From positions 248,001 through 312,000 of the forward strand of contig CAYXSX010000002.1 in the NCBI GenBank assembly GCA_964467925.1: a stretch of 64,000 bases of DNA. The letters are read 5' to 3'. The notes under the pieces are model-generated. The model did no database searches, was not told where the DNA came from, and saw only the letters and a list, made by a program, of their open reading frames with translations. Source of the stretch: CAYXSX01 sp964467925 (GTDB lineage Bacteria > Pseudomonadota > Alphaproteobacteria > Micavibrionales > Micavibrionaceae). A program made the translations under genes and the position numbers. Shown here piece after piece: positions 49,182-58,730 of the stretch (position 1 is its first letter; the number at the start of each line of letters is the position of its first letter).

Positions 49182-50321
49182 ATGAAATCTTTAATGCGCG
49201 TATTTGATTTTTACCTCTTCCGCAATCTTCTGGTTGCCGCGTTGTTTATTACGGTGATTCTGGCCGTGGTGATCGTTCTGACCCAGTCGCTTAAATTTCT
49301 GGAGCTTGTGATTAATTCCGGCGCGTCCACGGGCGCGTTCTGGATTTTGACCATGCTTGCCCTGCCGCGGTTTTTCGAGGTTATCGTGCCGCTGGCGCTC
49401 ATGGCCGGTACGCTTTTCGTTTATAACAAACTGATCATGGATTCGGAGCTGGTGGTTATTCGCTCTGTCGGTTATTCGCCTATGGCGCTTGCCAGGCCCG
49501 CGCTGATACTTGCTGCCGTGGTCACCGTGTTTTTGTGGATCACCACTATGTGGGCCGCGCCAGCCTCTCTTACACAGCTTCAGAAAATGCGCCAGATGAT
49601 CAAGGCGCAGTTTTCCACGCTCATATTCCGCGACGGGGTTTTTAATGCGGTGGGCAGCGGTTTGACGGTCTATATCCGCGAAAATACGGATTCCGGTGAA
49701 CTTCGCGGCATCATGATTCACGATCGCAGGGAAAACGAGCGCATGCCCTCCACCGTGCTGGCGCAGCGCGGTGTAGTGATTTCCAACGATCAGGGTTATC
49801 AGGTACTGGTCTATGACGGATCGCGGCAGGAATTCGATCCCGAAACCAAGTCGCTCCGCCGCCTGAATTTCAAGCGTTATACGATCGATCTGCCCGATAG
49901 CGATACGGTGAGGGAGCGTTGGCAGGAACCGGACGAACGTACGCTCTGGCAACTTATGAATCCGAACCCGCAAAACGCGCGCGATGCCGAAAACGCGCGG
50001 GAATTTCGCGTTGAGATTCATAAACGTATCGCCGGGCCCTTGCTGGCCGCGACTTATACCATTGTGGCGCTTTGCAGCCTTCTGCTCGGCCCGATCAGCA
50101 GGCAGGGTTATTGGCGGCGTATTGCTGTGACTATTATATGTGTGATGATCATCCAGGGATTCTCTTTGGCCGCCGCTAATATCGCGCGTCACAGCAATTT
50201 AGGGCTTGTTATGATGTATATCCTCATTCTGCTGCCGATTTTCGCCGGACTTTTCCTGCTTAGCGGCCATGGTGACAAGGTGCGCCGCAGGTTGCTTTAC
50301 GGACAGGGAGGGCGCAAATGA
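49182..50321 (+). CDS. lptF: LPS export permease LptF
   Basis: LptF is one half of the LptB2FG membrane unit. The 379-residue protein has three N-terminal membrane helices (NLLVAALFITVILAVVIVLT; WILTMLALPRFFEVIVPLA; MALARPALILAAVVTVFLWI). A periplasmic jellyroll follows (FSTLIFRDGVFNAVGSGLTV, AQRGVVISNDQGYQVLVYDG), then three C-terminal helices (LLAATYTIVALCSLLLGPIS, VTIICVMIIQGFSLAAANIA, MMYILILLPIFAGLFLLSGH). The ATG at 49182 is chosen; one 21 bases upstream is possible. Confidence 0.93.
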   Translation: MKSLMRVFDFYLFRNLLVAALFITVILAVVIVLTQSLKFLELVINSGASTGAFWILTMLALPRFFEVIVPLALMAGTLFVYNKLIMDSELVVIRSVGYSPMALARPALILAAVVTVFLWITTMWAAPASLTQLQKMRQMIKAQFSTLIFRDGVFNAVGSGLTVYIRENTDSGELRGIMIHDRRENERMPSTVLAQRGVVISNDQGYQVLVYDGSRQEFDPETKSLRRLNFKRYTIDLPDSDTVRERWQEPDERTLWQLMNPNPQNARDAENAREFRVEIHKRIAGPLLAATYTIVALCSLLLGPISRQGYWRRIAVTIICVMIIQGFSLAAANIARHSNLGLVMMYILILLPIFAGLFLLSGHGDKVRRRLLYGQGGRK

Positions 50322-51433
50322 AAATCTCCGCCACGCTGAACCGTTATATGGCGCGCAGCTATATCCTCAATTTTATCCTTCTTCTCTGTGCGCTTCTGGC
50401 GATTATTTATCTGTTCGATACGGTTGAACTGATACGACGCGCCAGCAAGCGCGACGACGTGCCGCTCGGGCTGGTGCTTCAGATGGGAATCCTCAAACTC
50501 CCCGAGGTAGGGCAGGTTTTGTTCCCTTTTGCCATACTTTTCAGCGCCATGTTTACCTTCTGGCAGTTTACCCGCCGTCACGAGCTTGTTGTCTTCCGTG
50601 CTGCCGGGTTTTCAGTCTGGCAGTTTTTATCGCCTGTATTGATGGTGGCATTATCGCTGGGCTTGTTACAGATGATGGTGATCAACCCCGTCGGGTCGCT
50701 GTTTATCACTAAATTCGAGGAGCTGGAGCGAACATATCTCAGCCGTCAGGAAAATCAGATCGCGGTGTTTAAAGAGGGGTTATGGTTGCGCCAGAGTACT
50801 CATCCCGAGGACGGGAGCGAAAGGGAAGGCTATGTTATCTTGCATGCGCCCAGAATCGAGCAGCCCGCATGGGTCCTGAAGAATGTCAGTGTGCTTTATT
50901 TCGCTCTTGGCGATCGTTTTTACCAGCGTCTTGATGCCGAACGGGCGCGGCTGGAGGCCGGTCGCTGGGTATTTGAAAACGCGACTGTCCACCGCGCTGG
51001 ACGCAAGACGGATACACTTGCAAGCTATTATCTTCCCACGCTTTTAACCGTGCAGGATATTGAGGAAAGTTTTGCCTCTCCGGAAAGCATGTCGTTCTGG
51101 TTCCTGCCCGGCTATATCAAAACGCTGGAACAAACGGGGTTTGACGCCAAAAAGCTGCGGGTGCATTATCAGAGCCTGCTCGCCCAGCCTTTGATGTTTG
51201 CTGCCATGGTGCTGCTGGCCGCTACCGTATCCATGCGCCCTCCCCGTTTGCGCGGGACAATGATGCTTTTGGCTATCGGCATCTTCATCGGTTTTGTGGT
51301 ATTCTTTCTTTCGAGCTTTCTTCAGGCTCTGGGCGCGTCCGGCCAGATTCCGGTCATTCTTGCCGCCTGGTCTCCCGCGTTGATATGCTTTTTGCTGGGT
51401 TTGAGTGTGATTATGAACCTCGAAGACGGGTAA
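50318..51433 (+). CDS. lptG: LPS export permease LptG
   Basis: LptG pairs with LptF. The 371-residue protein overlaps the lptF stop by 4 bases (ATGA). It has the same plan: MKISATLNRYMARSYILNFI, helices IYLFDTVELIRRASKRDDVP and FPFAILFSAMFTFWQFTRRH, a periplasmic domain (EGLWLRQSTHPEDGSEREGY), and C-terminal helices such as PLMFAAMVLLAATVSMRPPR and GIFIGFVVFFLSSFLQALGA. Confidence 0.94.
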   Translation: MKISATLNRYMARSYILNFILLLCALLAIIYLFDTVELIRRASKRDDVPLGLVLQMGILKLPEVGQVLFPFAILFSAMFTFWQFTRRHELVVFRAAGFSVWQFLSPVLMVALSLGLLQMMVINPVGSLFITKFEELERTYLSRQENQIAVFKEGLWLRQSTHPEDGSEREGYVILHAPRIEQPAWVLKNVSVLYFALGDRFYQRLDAERARLEAGRWVFENATVHRAGRKTDTLASYYLPTLLTVQDIEESFASPESMSFWFLPGYIKTLEQTGFDAKKLRVHYQSLLAQPLMFAAMVLLAATVSMRPPRLRGTMMLLAIGIFIGFVVFFLSSFLQALGASGQIPVILAAWSPALICFLLGLSVIMNLEDG

Positions 51434-51523
51434 AACGTTAAAATGGGGCTGGTGTGAAGGCCTAAAAGACAGTATATATACATGTAGTGGGACTAAAAAG
51501 TGTAGGATAATGAGGCAGTTGCA

Positions 51524-52309
51524 ATGATTTACAAAAAACAAACACTAACGCAAAAATTACCGGCTATGGGGCTGGTGTTATGTGTTGGCGTGGTGCTGGG
51601 CTCCTGTTCCATTTCCAAGACGGAAGACCCGCTGGTGGCCGGAAGCGTGACCTTTGAAGACCCGTTCGAAGATACGAACCGCGCCATTTTTGCCTTTAAT
51701 GAAGTCGTTGACGATGTTGTGATTCATCCCGTGATCGAGGGTTATCGCGCCGTTGTGCCGGGGCCTGCGCGCCAAGGTGTGCGTAATTTTCTTAGAAACT
51801 TGAAAACCCCCGTGCGTTTTGCCAACCAATTACTTCAGGGGGATACAGACGGCGCCGGAAATGAGCTTTTCCGCGGCGTGGTGAACACTCTTGTCGGTCT
51901 TGGCGGCCTGTTTGACGTGGCAGGCAAGGAAGGATTTGAATACGAACCCGAAGATTTCGGTCAGACTTTGGCGGTATGGGGCGTAGATCATGGTCCGTAC
52001 GTTGTTCTTCCGGTTCTGGGCCCGTCTTCATTGCGCGATTATGCCGGCTATACGGTCGATGCGCTGGCTGATCCTTTACGCTGGTACTTGTATAATGTGG
52101 ACAAGGAAGATGTATACTATGTCAAGATGGGCTCGGATTATCTTGACTTACGCGATTCCCTCATGGATGTGCTGAACGACCTTGAGAAAAGCTCTATTGA
52201 TTACTACGCGGCTGTCCGTAGCACTTACTTCCAGAACCGTGACGCCATGGTCAAAGACCATGACGCCGAAGCTCTTGATACACCTGACATTCCTGATTAC
52301 GATGATTAA
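51524..52309 (+). CDS. mlaA: VacJ/MlaA phospholipid-trafficking lipoprotein
   Basis: MlaA removes misplaced phospholipid from the outer leaflet with an OmpC-type porin. The 261-residue protein has a lipoprotein signal (LVLCVGVVLGSCSISKTEDP, lipobox LGSC). EDPFEDTNRAIFAFNEVVDD and GVVNTLVGLGGLFDVAGKEG follow, then EDFGQTLAVWGVDHGPYVVL and LPVLGPSSLRDYAGYTVDAL, all diagnostic. mlaC follows 39 bases later. Confidence 0.95.
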   Translation: MIYKKQTLTQKLPAMGLVLCVGVVLGSCSISKTEDPLVAGSVTFEDPFEDTNRAIFAFNEVVDDVVIHPVIEGYRAVVPGPARQGVRNFLRNLKTPVRFANQLLQGDTDGAGNELFRGVVNTLVGLGGLFDVAGKEGFEYEPEDFGQTLAVWGVDHGPYVVLPVLGPSSLRDYAGYTVDALADPLRWYLYNVDKEDVYYVKMGSDYLDLRDSLMDVLNDLEKSSIDYYAAVRSTYFQNRDAMVKDHDAEALDTPDIPDYDD

Positions 52310-52348
52310 CTATTGATTTAGGCTGTTCGTGGTATAAATAAGGAGCTG

Positions 52349-53011
52349 ATGATTTTGTTTCGATACCTATATACAGGCATTGGCGCGGTGGCGTTGCTCG
52401 CATTAGCAGGGGCGGCTCCGGCATTTGCCGTTCGGAGCAATATTGACGCAGCAGCCTTGCAACCCTTGATGATCCAGATTGGTGAAAAGGAAGTTGCCAA
52501 GGGAGCGGAGAATTTCGTTTCTTCACTGGCGCAGCGTGCGATTGATTTTCTTTCCGATGAAAAATTGAGTGCCGCGGCCCGCAAAGAGGAATTCCGCAAG
52601 CTTTTGCACGATAATTTCGATATGAAGACGATCGGTCGCTTTGCTTTGGGCCGTTACTGGCGCACTTCAACGAAGGAGCAACAGGCCGAATACCAAAAGC
52701 TTTTCGAAGAAATGATCGTAAACGTCTATTCTTCACGTTTTGGCGATTATCAGGGCCAGAAATTCGATGTCCGCAGTTCCCGCGCGGATAATGATCAGGA
52801 TACGCTGGTGAGTTCCTATATCAAAGGTGAAACCGGCGAAGAGATCGAGGTCCAGTGGCGTGTGCGCTATAAGGGCAAACGTTACATGGTCGTCGATGTG
52901 ATCGTTGAGGGAGTCAGCATGGCGATGACCCAACGCTCTGACTTCGCTTCTGTTATTCAGCGCGGCGGCGGAGACGTGCAGGTCCTTCTTGCCCATCTCC
53001 GGAATGGCTAA
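52349..53011 (+). CDS. mlaC: MlaC-type phospholipid-binding periplasmic protein
   Basis: A 220-residue Ttg2D/MlaC-family carrier that ferries phospholipid between MlaA and the inner-membrane Mla complex. It has a signal peptide (RYLYTGIGAVALLALAGAAP, ending AFA). The body has EFRKLLHDNFDMKTIGRFAL, GRYWRTSTKEQQAEYQKLFE, SSYIKGETGEEIEVQWRVRY and RYMVVDVIVEGVSMAMTQRS, ending FASVIQRGGGDVQVLLAHLR. mlaD/E/F are not in the window. Confidence 0.93.
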   Translation: MILFRYLYTGIGAVALLALAGAAPAFAVRSNIDAAALQPLMIQIGEKEVAKGAENFVSSLAQRAIDFLSDEKLSAAARKEEFRKLLHDNFDMKTIGRFALGRYWRTSTKEQQAEYQKLFEEMIVNVYSSRFGDYQGQKFDVRSSRADNDQDTLVSSYIKGETGEEIEVQWRVRYKGKRYMVVDVIVEGVSMAMTQRSDFASVIQRGGGDVQVLLAHLRNG

Positions 53012-53023
53012 AGATAGCCGGCT

Positions 53024-55930
53024 TTAACTGATTTCAGCTACGTTAATATCGGTGTTGCCGCCCAGGCGTTCCAGCGTAAAGCCGAGTTTTTGCGCGCTTT
53101 GGAAGCTTTTTCCGACAAATTTGGATGCAGGGTCGCCTGCATCTTCCTGGAAGGTGGCGATAGCAAAGCCCATCCAGCGCAGAATTTTGTTCGGGATCAT
53201 GTCGATTAGTTTGAAACATGCCAGTCCCATCATATAGCAGATGATGACGTACATAACTGTGAAGAAGAACTGGTCTACGGCGGTACGATAATATTCGATA
53301 TTAGTGGGGTCGGAAGCTTCCTGAGGAGCGGTATTAAATCCACCGACATTATTGGCAACCATGCCAAAAACTTCGTTCAGAGTAGAAACCATGGCGGCAA
53401 AAATCGTAATACTGGCCAGCAAACCGAATAAAATGAGAACAGGCCTCAAGAATATCTCGAACAAGAGGAAGTAACCGTTATTGGCGGCTTGGCCTGGAAG
53501 GCCTTGTCCGTCTATTCGCAAATGTCCCAATGCCCAGAGAGGCATAGCGACTATGGCTTCGAAAATGCTTTTGACCCAGCCGCTGATGGCGAAGATGAAA
53601 TAGATGTAGGGGAGCATAGGCACTACGTAGTATAACGTGAAACCCAGCGCCATGGTGGAAAATACTAGAGATTTAAAAGTGCCGCTTGCCGTATCGCCTA
53701 ATGTTTTCAGGAAAGGGTTCAAAACACCGCCGAGACCGCCCGTTACACTTCCGGCAAAAGCAAACAGAGCATTTCTGACTGTTGCTTCCATCAAACCCCG
53801 GCCAATAGAGCTTAATTGGGCAAGCGGGTGTATATCGGTATTGTTGTACATATCAAAAATACCGCTTGTGCCGAAAATTGTATTGATCGTATCGCTAAAG
53901 ACATTGGCTGTGATTTTTGTTTTCGTCCCTTCTGCTCCGGCTTTGGCCCAAACTGTATAGGCATTGTTAAGAACGGTTAGTATGGGCTGATCTTTGGCGC
54001 GTGAAAATTCTACCATTTTTCCGCTTTCCAGTCGCGGCGCGAACCTAGTGTTGGGCGAAGGATTTGAATCAAGTTTTTCATGCTGCTGGGCGGCGACTTC
54101 CATGACGAATGGATAGCTGGAAGGGCGTGGAAAGTTGAAAACAGCTGTGGTAACAGAGCCGTTCATCTGCGCGATACGGTTATACCACAGTGCAGCTCCG
54201 CCCCAACCTTGCGCCTTTAATTCCGGAGGGATCGTCCAGTTGCCGTCTTCGATCTGGTATTCGATTGCCGTGGCGATATTGTCGAAGGCCACATCTTTTA
54301 CAAAGCCCGTATAATGTTTGATAAACTTGTCATCTGCTCTGTTGCTACAACTCGGATCTGGGTCAGTGGGGGTAATGTGGCGCACCAGACAATCAGCAGC
54401 CAGGGCAAAATCAGGGTCCATCCAGAGGGCTTGCAGAATAACAAAATAATTTTCCTGTATGAATCGCGATCCGGTTTCAGTGGCGTCATTAACATTGATG
54501 TTGATTTCGCCGCATAGAGGATTCACATTGCCGGCCATTGTTGGATAATCTTTTTTGCTCTTGTGCCCAAAACGAATAGCGATATTTCCGAAATTGGAAA
54601 ACACCTGTGCTTCGGGATAGCTGTATTCACTTAGCTTGAGCGCGGATTCCTGACTAAGCTCATACAAATGATCCTCACTGATATTATATGTTTCATTAAG
54701 CTTAGAAATGGTCGGTCCCGGATCGGCAATCACGTTCTTTTTCACTTCGGCCTGAAATGCGGCAGAACTCATTTTCTGTTCAACCAGTTTTTGGTAATTG
54801 GTATCTTTCGCTATCGTTTCCTGCGATGGCGGGTTTGAGCCATAGAGCTCTTGCTTTGCCTCATTTTGCGCTTTTTGCTTCGCTTGGGATGCGGCTTTCC
54901 CTTGGGTTGTTAGGCCATTCATGGGGCTTCTGACGATATAGGCATCAATGGGTTGTTTATCTGGATACGCGGCGGTTTCTGCAATCTGGCATGTCCTTGC
55001 GACAAACATGAACTGCAGGAGTGAACTGCTCTCAGGGAATTGGGGGCTGGCGATAAGGCTTTCCGCTTTCCCCAGGTATGTGCCACTGATTGCTTCGTTA
55101 AATGTCACCCAGCTATTGGTGGCAAAGTTGGAACCAAATTTGGCAACGTTTAGGGTGATAAGCTGTGCGGCGTTTAAACCTGCGTTACGGTCTCCCGCAT
55201 TTAGAGGCATAAGCAAGGCAAAGAATAATATAAGCCTTGGAATGGTCCAGGTTTTATTCAGACGTTTGCCGAAGGGTGTTCCTGAAACGGCGGTTTCTGC
55301 CGTGATGGTGACTACGTAATACAGAAGGATGATCGTGGCCACATAAAAGATGCCGTAAGAATAAAAGGACAGCATGGTGTGAAGGGCTTTGTGAAAAGGA
55401 TAAGGATAAATTGATGTAGTCGCCGTCATAGGATTGCCGCGGTAATCCTGACAGACCTGCATGGTTGAGATACAGGAATTGAAAATACCCTTTGTGCCGA
55501 ATACCCGGTCCATAATGATAAATGCAAGATCGTTATCGGCGGGCACGGTCGTGTTGGTAAACCATGATATGGTTGTGTCGCCTGCTGCGGCTAATACAGG
55601 TTGGCTAAAGATTGCGAACGCAAAAATAATCGCCTGAAAGATAATAAGAACGAGACCTATGAGAACAGTGAAAAAGACGATAATCTGGTCGATATTTTTC
55701 ATGGAAAAAACCAGATTTCCCGCGGCGGCGGCTATGATCTGACGTACGGAAAAACGTCCGAAGTTTTCTGGTTGTAAATAAGGATGTGAAGGAGGAAGTA
55801 GCCTTAGGTTCCCGTAAACTTGCGCAATTAAAAAAGCGATATTGGCGAAGCCGGAGCCGAACAACGTAAAAAGCCGCGGGATAATCCCCGGCAAAAGCGT
55901 GTATTTTAATATTTGCCCCTTGCTGATCAT
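53024..55930 (-). CDS. DotA/TraY-like polytopic protein, paralogue 3 of operon
   Basis: A 968-residue inner-membrane protein, the last of three tandem paralogues. The DotA/TraY family forms the inner-membrane channel part of type IVB (Dot/Icm) secretion systems and of IncI conjugation. Membrane segments lie at about 85-112, 190-215, 230-250, 765-810, 855-885 and 920-945, leaving a large loop of about 500 residues. Shared motifs are NIDQIIVFF, GWGGAALWYNRIAQMNG, IFGTSGIFDMYNN, HPLAQLSSIGRGLMEAT, SGWVKSIFEAIVAMPLWALG, GQGLPGQAANNGYFLLFEIF and IPNKILRWMG. It converges on mlaC with a 12-base gap. The gap to the preceding paralogue is 42 bases. Confidence 0.8.
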   Translation of the reverse strand: MISKGQILKYTLLPGIIPRLFTLFGSGFANIAFLIAQVYGNLRLLPPSHPYLQPENFGRFSVRQIIAAAAGNLVFSMKNIDQIIVFFTVLIGLVLIIFQAIIFAFAIFSQPVLAAAGDTTISWFTNTTVPADNDLAFIIMDRVFGTKGIFNSCISTMQVCQDYRGNPMTATTSIYPYPFHKALHTMLSFYSYGIFYVATIILLYYVVTITAETAVSGTPFGKRLNKTWTIPRLILFFALLMPLNAGDRNAGLNAAQLITLNVAKFGSNFATNSWVTFNEAISGTYLGKAESLIASPQFPESSSLLQFMFVARTCQIAETAAYPDKQPIDAYIVRSPMNGLTTQGKAASQAKQKAQNEAKQELYGSNPPSQETIAKDTNYQKLVEQKMSSAAFQAEVKKNVIADPGPTISKLNETYNISEDHLYELSQESALKLSEYSYPEAQVFSNFGNIAIRFGHKSKKDYPTMAGNVNPLCGEININVNDATETGSRFIQENYFVILQALWMDPDFALAADCLVRHITPTDPDPSCSNRADDKFIKHYTGFVKDVAFDNIATAIEYQIEDGNWTIPPELKAQGWGGAALWYNRIAQMNGSVTTAVFNFPRPSSYPFVMEVAAQQHEKLDSNPSPNTRFAPRLESGKMVEFSRAKDQPILTVLNNAYTVWAKAGAEGTKTKITANVFSDTINTIFGTSGIFDMYNNTDIHPLAQLSSIGRGLMEATVRNALFAFAGSVTGGLGGVLNPFLKTLGDTASGTFKSLVFSTMALGFTLYYVVPMLPYIYFIFAISGWVKSIFEAIVAMPLWALGHLRIDGQGLPGQAANNGYFLLFEIFLRPVLILFGLLASITIFAAMVSTLNEVFGMVANNVGGFNTAPQEASDPTNIEYYRTAVDQFFFTVMYVIICYMMGLACFKLIDMIPNKILRWMGFAIATFQEDAGDPASKFVGKSFQSAQKLGFTLERLGGNTDINVAEIS

Positions 55931-55972
55931 CAGTTTTAGCCTTTTAAGATAAAGCGCTTAAGTGCTTCCCTT

Positions 55973-58723
55973 CTATTTTTTCCCCATGCCGCCGATACCT
56001 TTAAGAAGGTTGTTTAGCCCGCCCCCGATAGAACCTACCGCTTGCTGGGAGCCCTGTTGCATACCGCTGACAAGTCCTTCGGTCGGATCCTCTCTAAGCT
56101 CGCCGAAGGTCTGTACGGCGTTACCGGCCCAGCGCAGGATCTTGTTTGGAATCTGGTCAATCAATTTGAAAGATGCCGAACCCATCATGTAAACGATGAT
56201 GGCATATAGAACTGTGTAGAAAAATTCATCGATGGGCCCGCGGTAAAACTCGATGTCTGTCAGGTCCATTTTATCCGAACTAGGCTCCATGTTGTAACCG
56301 CCGACGTTTGAGGTAACGAGTGACATGGTTTCGTTCAATGTTTCCACGAGGGCGGCGTATATAGTGATACTGGCCAAAAGACCGAATACGATAAGGATAG
56401 GCCGCAGGAAAATTTCGAGGATCATGTAATATCCACCTTCTGCGGCCTTGCCGGGTAAACCCTCCCCATCAATCCGGATATGTGCCAGAGCCCAAAGAGG
56501 CGCGCCCAGCATCGCTTCAAAAATACCTTTCACCCAACCCGAGACGGCAAAGAAGAAGTATACAAAAGGTAGGAAAGGCACGACGTAGAAAAGAATGAAA
56601 CCAACCGTAAGTGCCATCATTGCTACCGTGACGAAGAAGCTGGCAGCAGCGGTACCCATATTCCCCACAAAGCCTTGGAATGCTGCGCCGACGGCTCCCC
56701 CGAAGGCGGCTATACCGATATTTCGAATAGAGCTTTCAATCAGGGAACGGCCGATTCCTACCAATCCCGCTAGGGGGTGTGTCTCCGGGTTATTTCGTAG
56801 ATTGTAAAGACCTTCAGTGCCGAAGATAAGGTTGATCATATCGGTAAAGGCGTTTTGGGTTGGTTTGATATTATCCGAACTGCTGGAATTGGTTTGGAAA
56901 TACTGGTAAGCGTGATACAGTGTGGTAGCTTCGGTTTTGTATTTATCTATTGTGGCTCCTCCAGTCAGTTTGGGATCGAAAATCGAGTTAGGAGAAGTTT
57001 CCTTTTCGTGAATTTTTTTGTATTCACGAACATATTCCATGACAAACGGGTAGTGCACAGGTTTTGGAATGTTTAGTGCTGAAGAGGTTACGGCTCCGTT
57101 AAGCTCCGCCACTTTATTATACCATATCCCTGCGCCACCCCACCCCTTGTCTCTCAGATTTTGATCGACGCCGAAACCTCCTGCATTGATTTGCTCTTCG
57201 ACAGCGCCCTTGCTGGTCCGTAAAATTCCCGAAAGACCGGTGGAGCCAGGATCGTTTAGAGCGGCCCGCACGTCCTCTGAATAGATATTCTGCATTTCCA
57301 CGGCATAACCGCTATCTGGCTTTGTTTCTCCGACTTTGCTTTCATCTTTATAATCCGGGCAGCCCGTATGACGTATACAAGCAGTTTTATAAGCATAGTC
57401 GGGCATGGTGGCCATGCGCGGATGTTGATTGTACCAGATTTCGTAGAAGATAAACCAGTAATAGCGTTGCATGACTTCCGCGCCGGTGAGGTTGCCGCCC
57501 TTAGTCAAATAGGGCTGGTTTAAAGTCATTTTCAAGGTGCCGCAATAAGGTTTTACGAAGCCCTGATAGCGACCGAATTTTTCCTCATCCTTGACGCCGA
57601 AAGTAATCGTTAAATATTTGGATTTATCTGCGAACTCTATCATCTGTTCGTAAGAAGGAGGCGCGCTTTCCGAAACTTCTAAAGATGGTACTTTATCCTG
57701 AGGGCTTTTGACCAGATAGGGCTTTATTTCGAGATTATGTGTGAATTTTTCTACATACTTACATGTACGTGCGACATGCATGAATTGCAGGAAGGAGCTT
57801 ACTTCCGGGATGTTTGGTGTGGCCACAAGTTGCTGAGAACCACTGATCAGCGTTTCTTCTTGTAATGCCTCGTTGAACAGAAGCCAGCCGTTCGTGGCAA
57901 AGGCAGAACCGTATTTGGCGGCATGCAGAACGATATATTGTGCGGAATTAAGGCCATAGCCGACTGGAACCAGAAGACCGAACGCCATCACGATACGGAT
58001 GGGTGCCCATACTTTGTTAAAGCGTTTACCGAATGCGGTTCCGGTCTGGGCCGTTTCTGCTACAACCGTAATCACGAAATATCCTGCTATAAACGTGGCA
58101 ATAACCAGAAGACCTGTACTGTAGATTTGAAACATCTGATGCAGACCCACATGAACAGGAAAAGGGAATACGGCTTGCGCAAAAATCCAGTCGCCGCCAT
58201 CAGGCCGGGTCATCGGTTCGCCTGCGGTATTAACACAAGGAAGGTCGAGTCTTGAAACACAAGAATTAAACACATCGGGAACGCCAAACACCATATCCAT
58301 CATCATATGAGCGATGTCCTGCGCTGGATTGGCGGTTACAAAGAAGCCTGAAAATCCTTCCGGTATTGCGGCCATCACAGGTTGGGAAATGAGTGATGCC
58401 GCCAGTAATGCCAGTTGTATGACAGTCATCAAAAAGCCGGCAATAATCGTAAAAAACAGGATGATCTGGTCGATGTTCTGCCGGCTGATAACAAGATTAT
58501 TTGCAGCCTCTGCAATGACATGGCGTACACCAAAACGCCCCATATTGCTTTCCATCGTGTAAGGATGATTAGGCGGCAAAAGCCTTACTGATTGATAAAC
58601 CAGTGCAATCAAATAGGGAATATATTGAAAACCGCTGGAAAAAAGGTCCTGAAAGCGCGGGATAATCTCGGGGAATATCGCGTATTTGAAAGCTTGCCGG
58701 AGAGTAATGCCTAGAATAATCAT
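55973..58723 (-). CDS. DotA/TraY-like polytopic protein, paralogue 2 of operon
   Basis: A 916-residue paralogue, the shortest of the three. It shares NNLVISRQNIDQIILFFTII, VFGVPDVFNSCVSRLDLPC, GWGGAGIWYNKVAELNGAV, IFGTEGLYNLRNNPETHPLA, SGWVKGIFEAMLGAPLWALA, GEGLPGKAAEGGYYMILEIF and IPNKILRWAG with its neighbours. The large non-membrane loop differs most (KTACIRHTGCPDYKDES with cysteines). The C-terminus is glycine/glutamine-rich (GMQQGSQQAVGSIGGGLNNL). It starts 7 bases after the stop of paralogue 1, so they are one transcript. Confidence 0.8.
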   Translation of the reverse strand: MIILGITLRQAFKYAIFPEIIPRFQDLFSSGFQYIPYLIALVYQSVRLLPPNHPYTMESNMGRFGVRHVIAEAANNLVISRQNIDQIILFFTIIAGFLMTVIQLALLAASLISQPVMAAIPEGFSGFFVTANPAQDIAHMMMDMVFGVPDVFNSCVSRLDLPCVNTAGEPMTRPDGGDWIFAQAVFPFPVHVGLHQMFQIYSTGLLVIATFIAGYFVITVVAETAQTGTAFGKRFNKVWAPIRIVMAFGLLVPVGYGLNSAQYIVLHAAKYGSAFATNGWLLFNEALQEETLISGSQQLVATPNIPEVSSFLQFMHVARTCKYVEKFTHNLEIKPYLVKSPQDKVPSLEVSESAPPSYEQMIEFADKSKYLTITFGVKDEEKFGRYQGFVKPYCGTLKMTLNQPYLTKGGNLTGAEVMQRYYWFIFYEIWYNQHPRMATMPDYAYKTACIRHTGCPDYKDESKVGETKPDSGYAVEMQNIYSEDVRAALNDPGSTGLSGILRTSKGAVEEQINAGGFGVDQNLRDKGWGGAGIWYNKVAELNGAVTSSALNIPKPVHYPFVMEYVREYKKIHEKETSPNSIFDPKLTGGATIDKYKTEATTLYHAYQYFQTNSSSSDNIKPTQNAFTDMINLIFGTEGLYNLRNNPETHPLAGLVGIGRSLIESSIRNIGIAAFGGAVGAAFQGFVGNMGTAAASFFVTVAMMALTVGFILFYVVPFLPFVYFFFAVSGWVKGIFEAMLGAPLWALAHIRIDGEGLPGKAAEGGYYMILEIFLRPILIVFGLLASITIYAALVETLNETMSLVTSNVGGYNMEPSSDKMDLTDIEFYRGPIDEFFYTVLYAIIVYMMGSASFKLIDQIPNKILRWAGNAVQTFGELREDPTEGLVSGMQQGSQQAVGSIGGGLNNLLKGIGGMGKK

Positions 58724-58730
58724 TTGTTAC

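Noticed and set aside
49191..50192. Long open frame antisense to lptF (about 330 codons)
   Set aside because: It lies fully inside lptF, has unnatural composition rich in His, Gln and Arg, and no domain.
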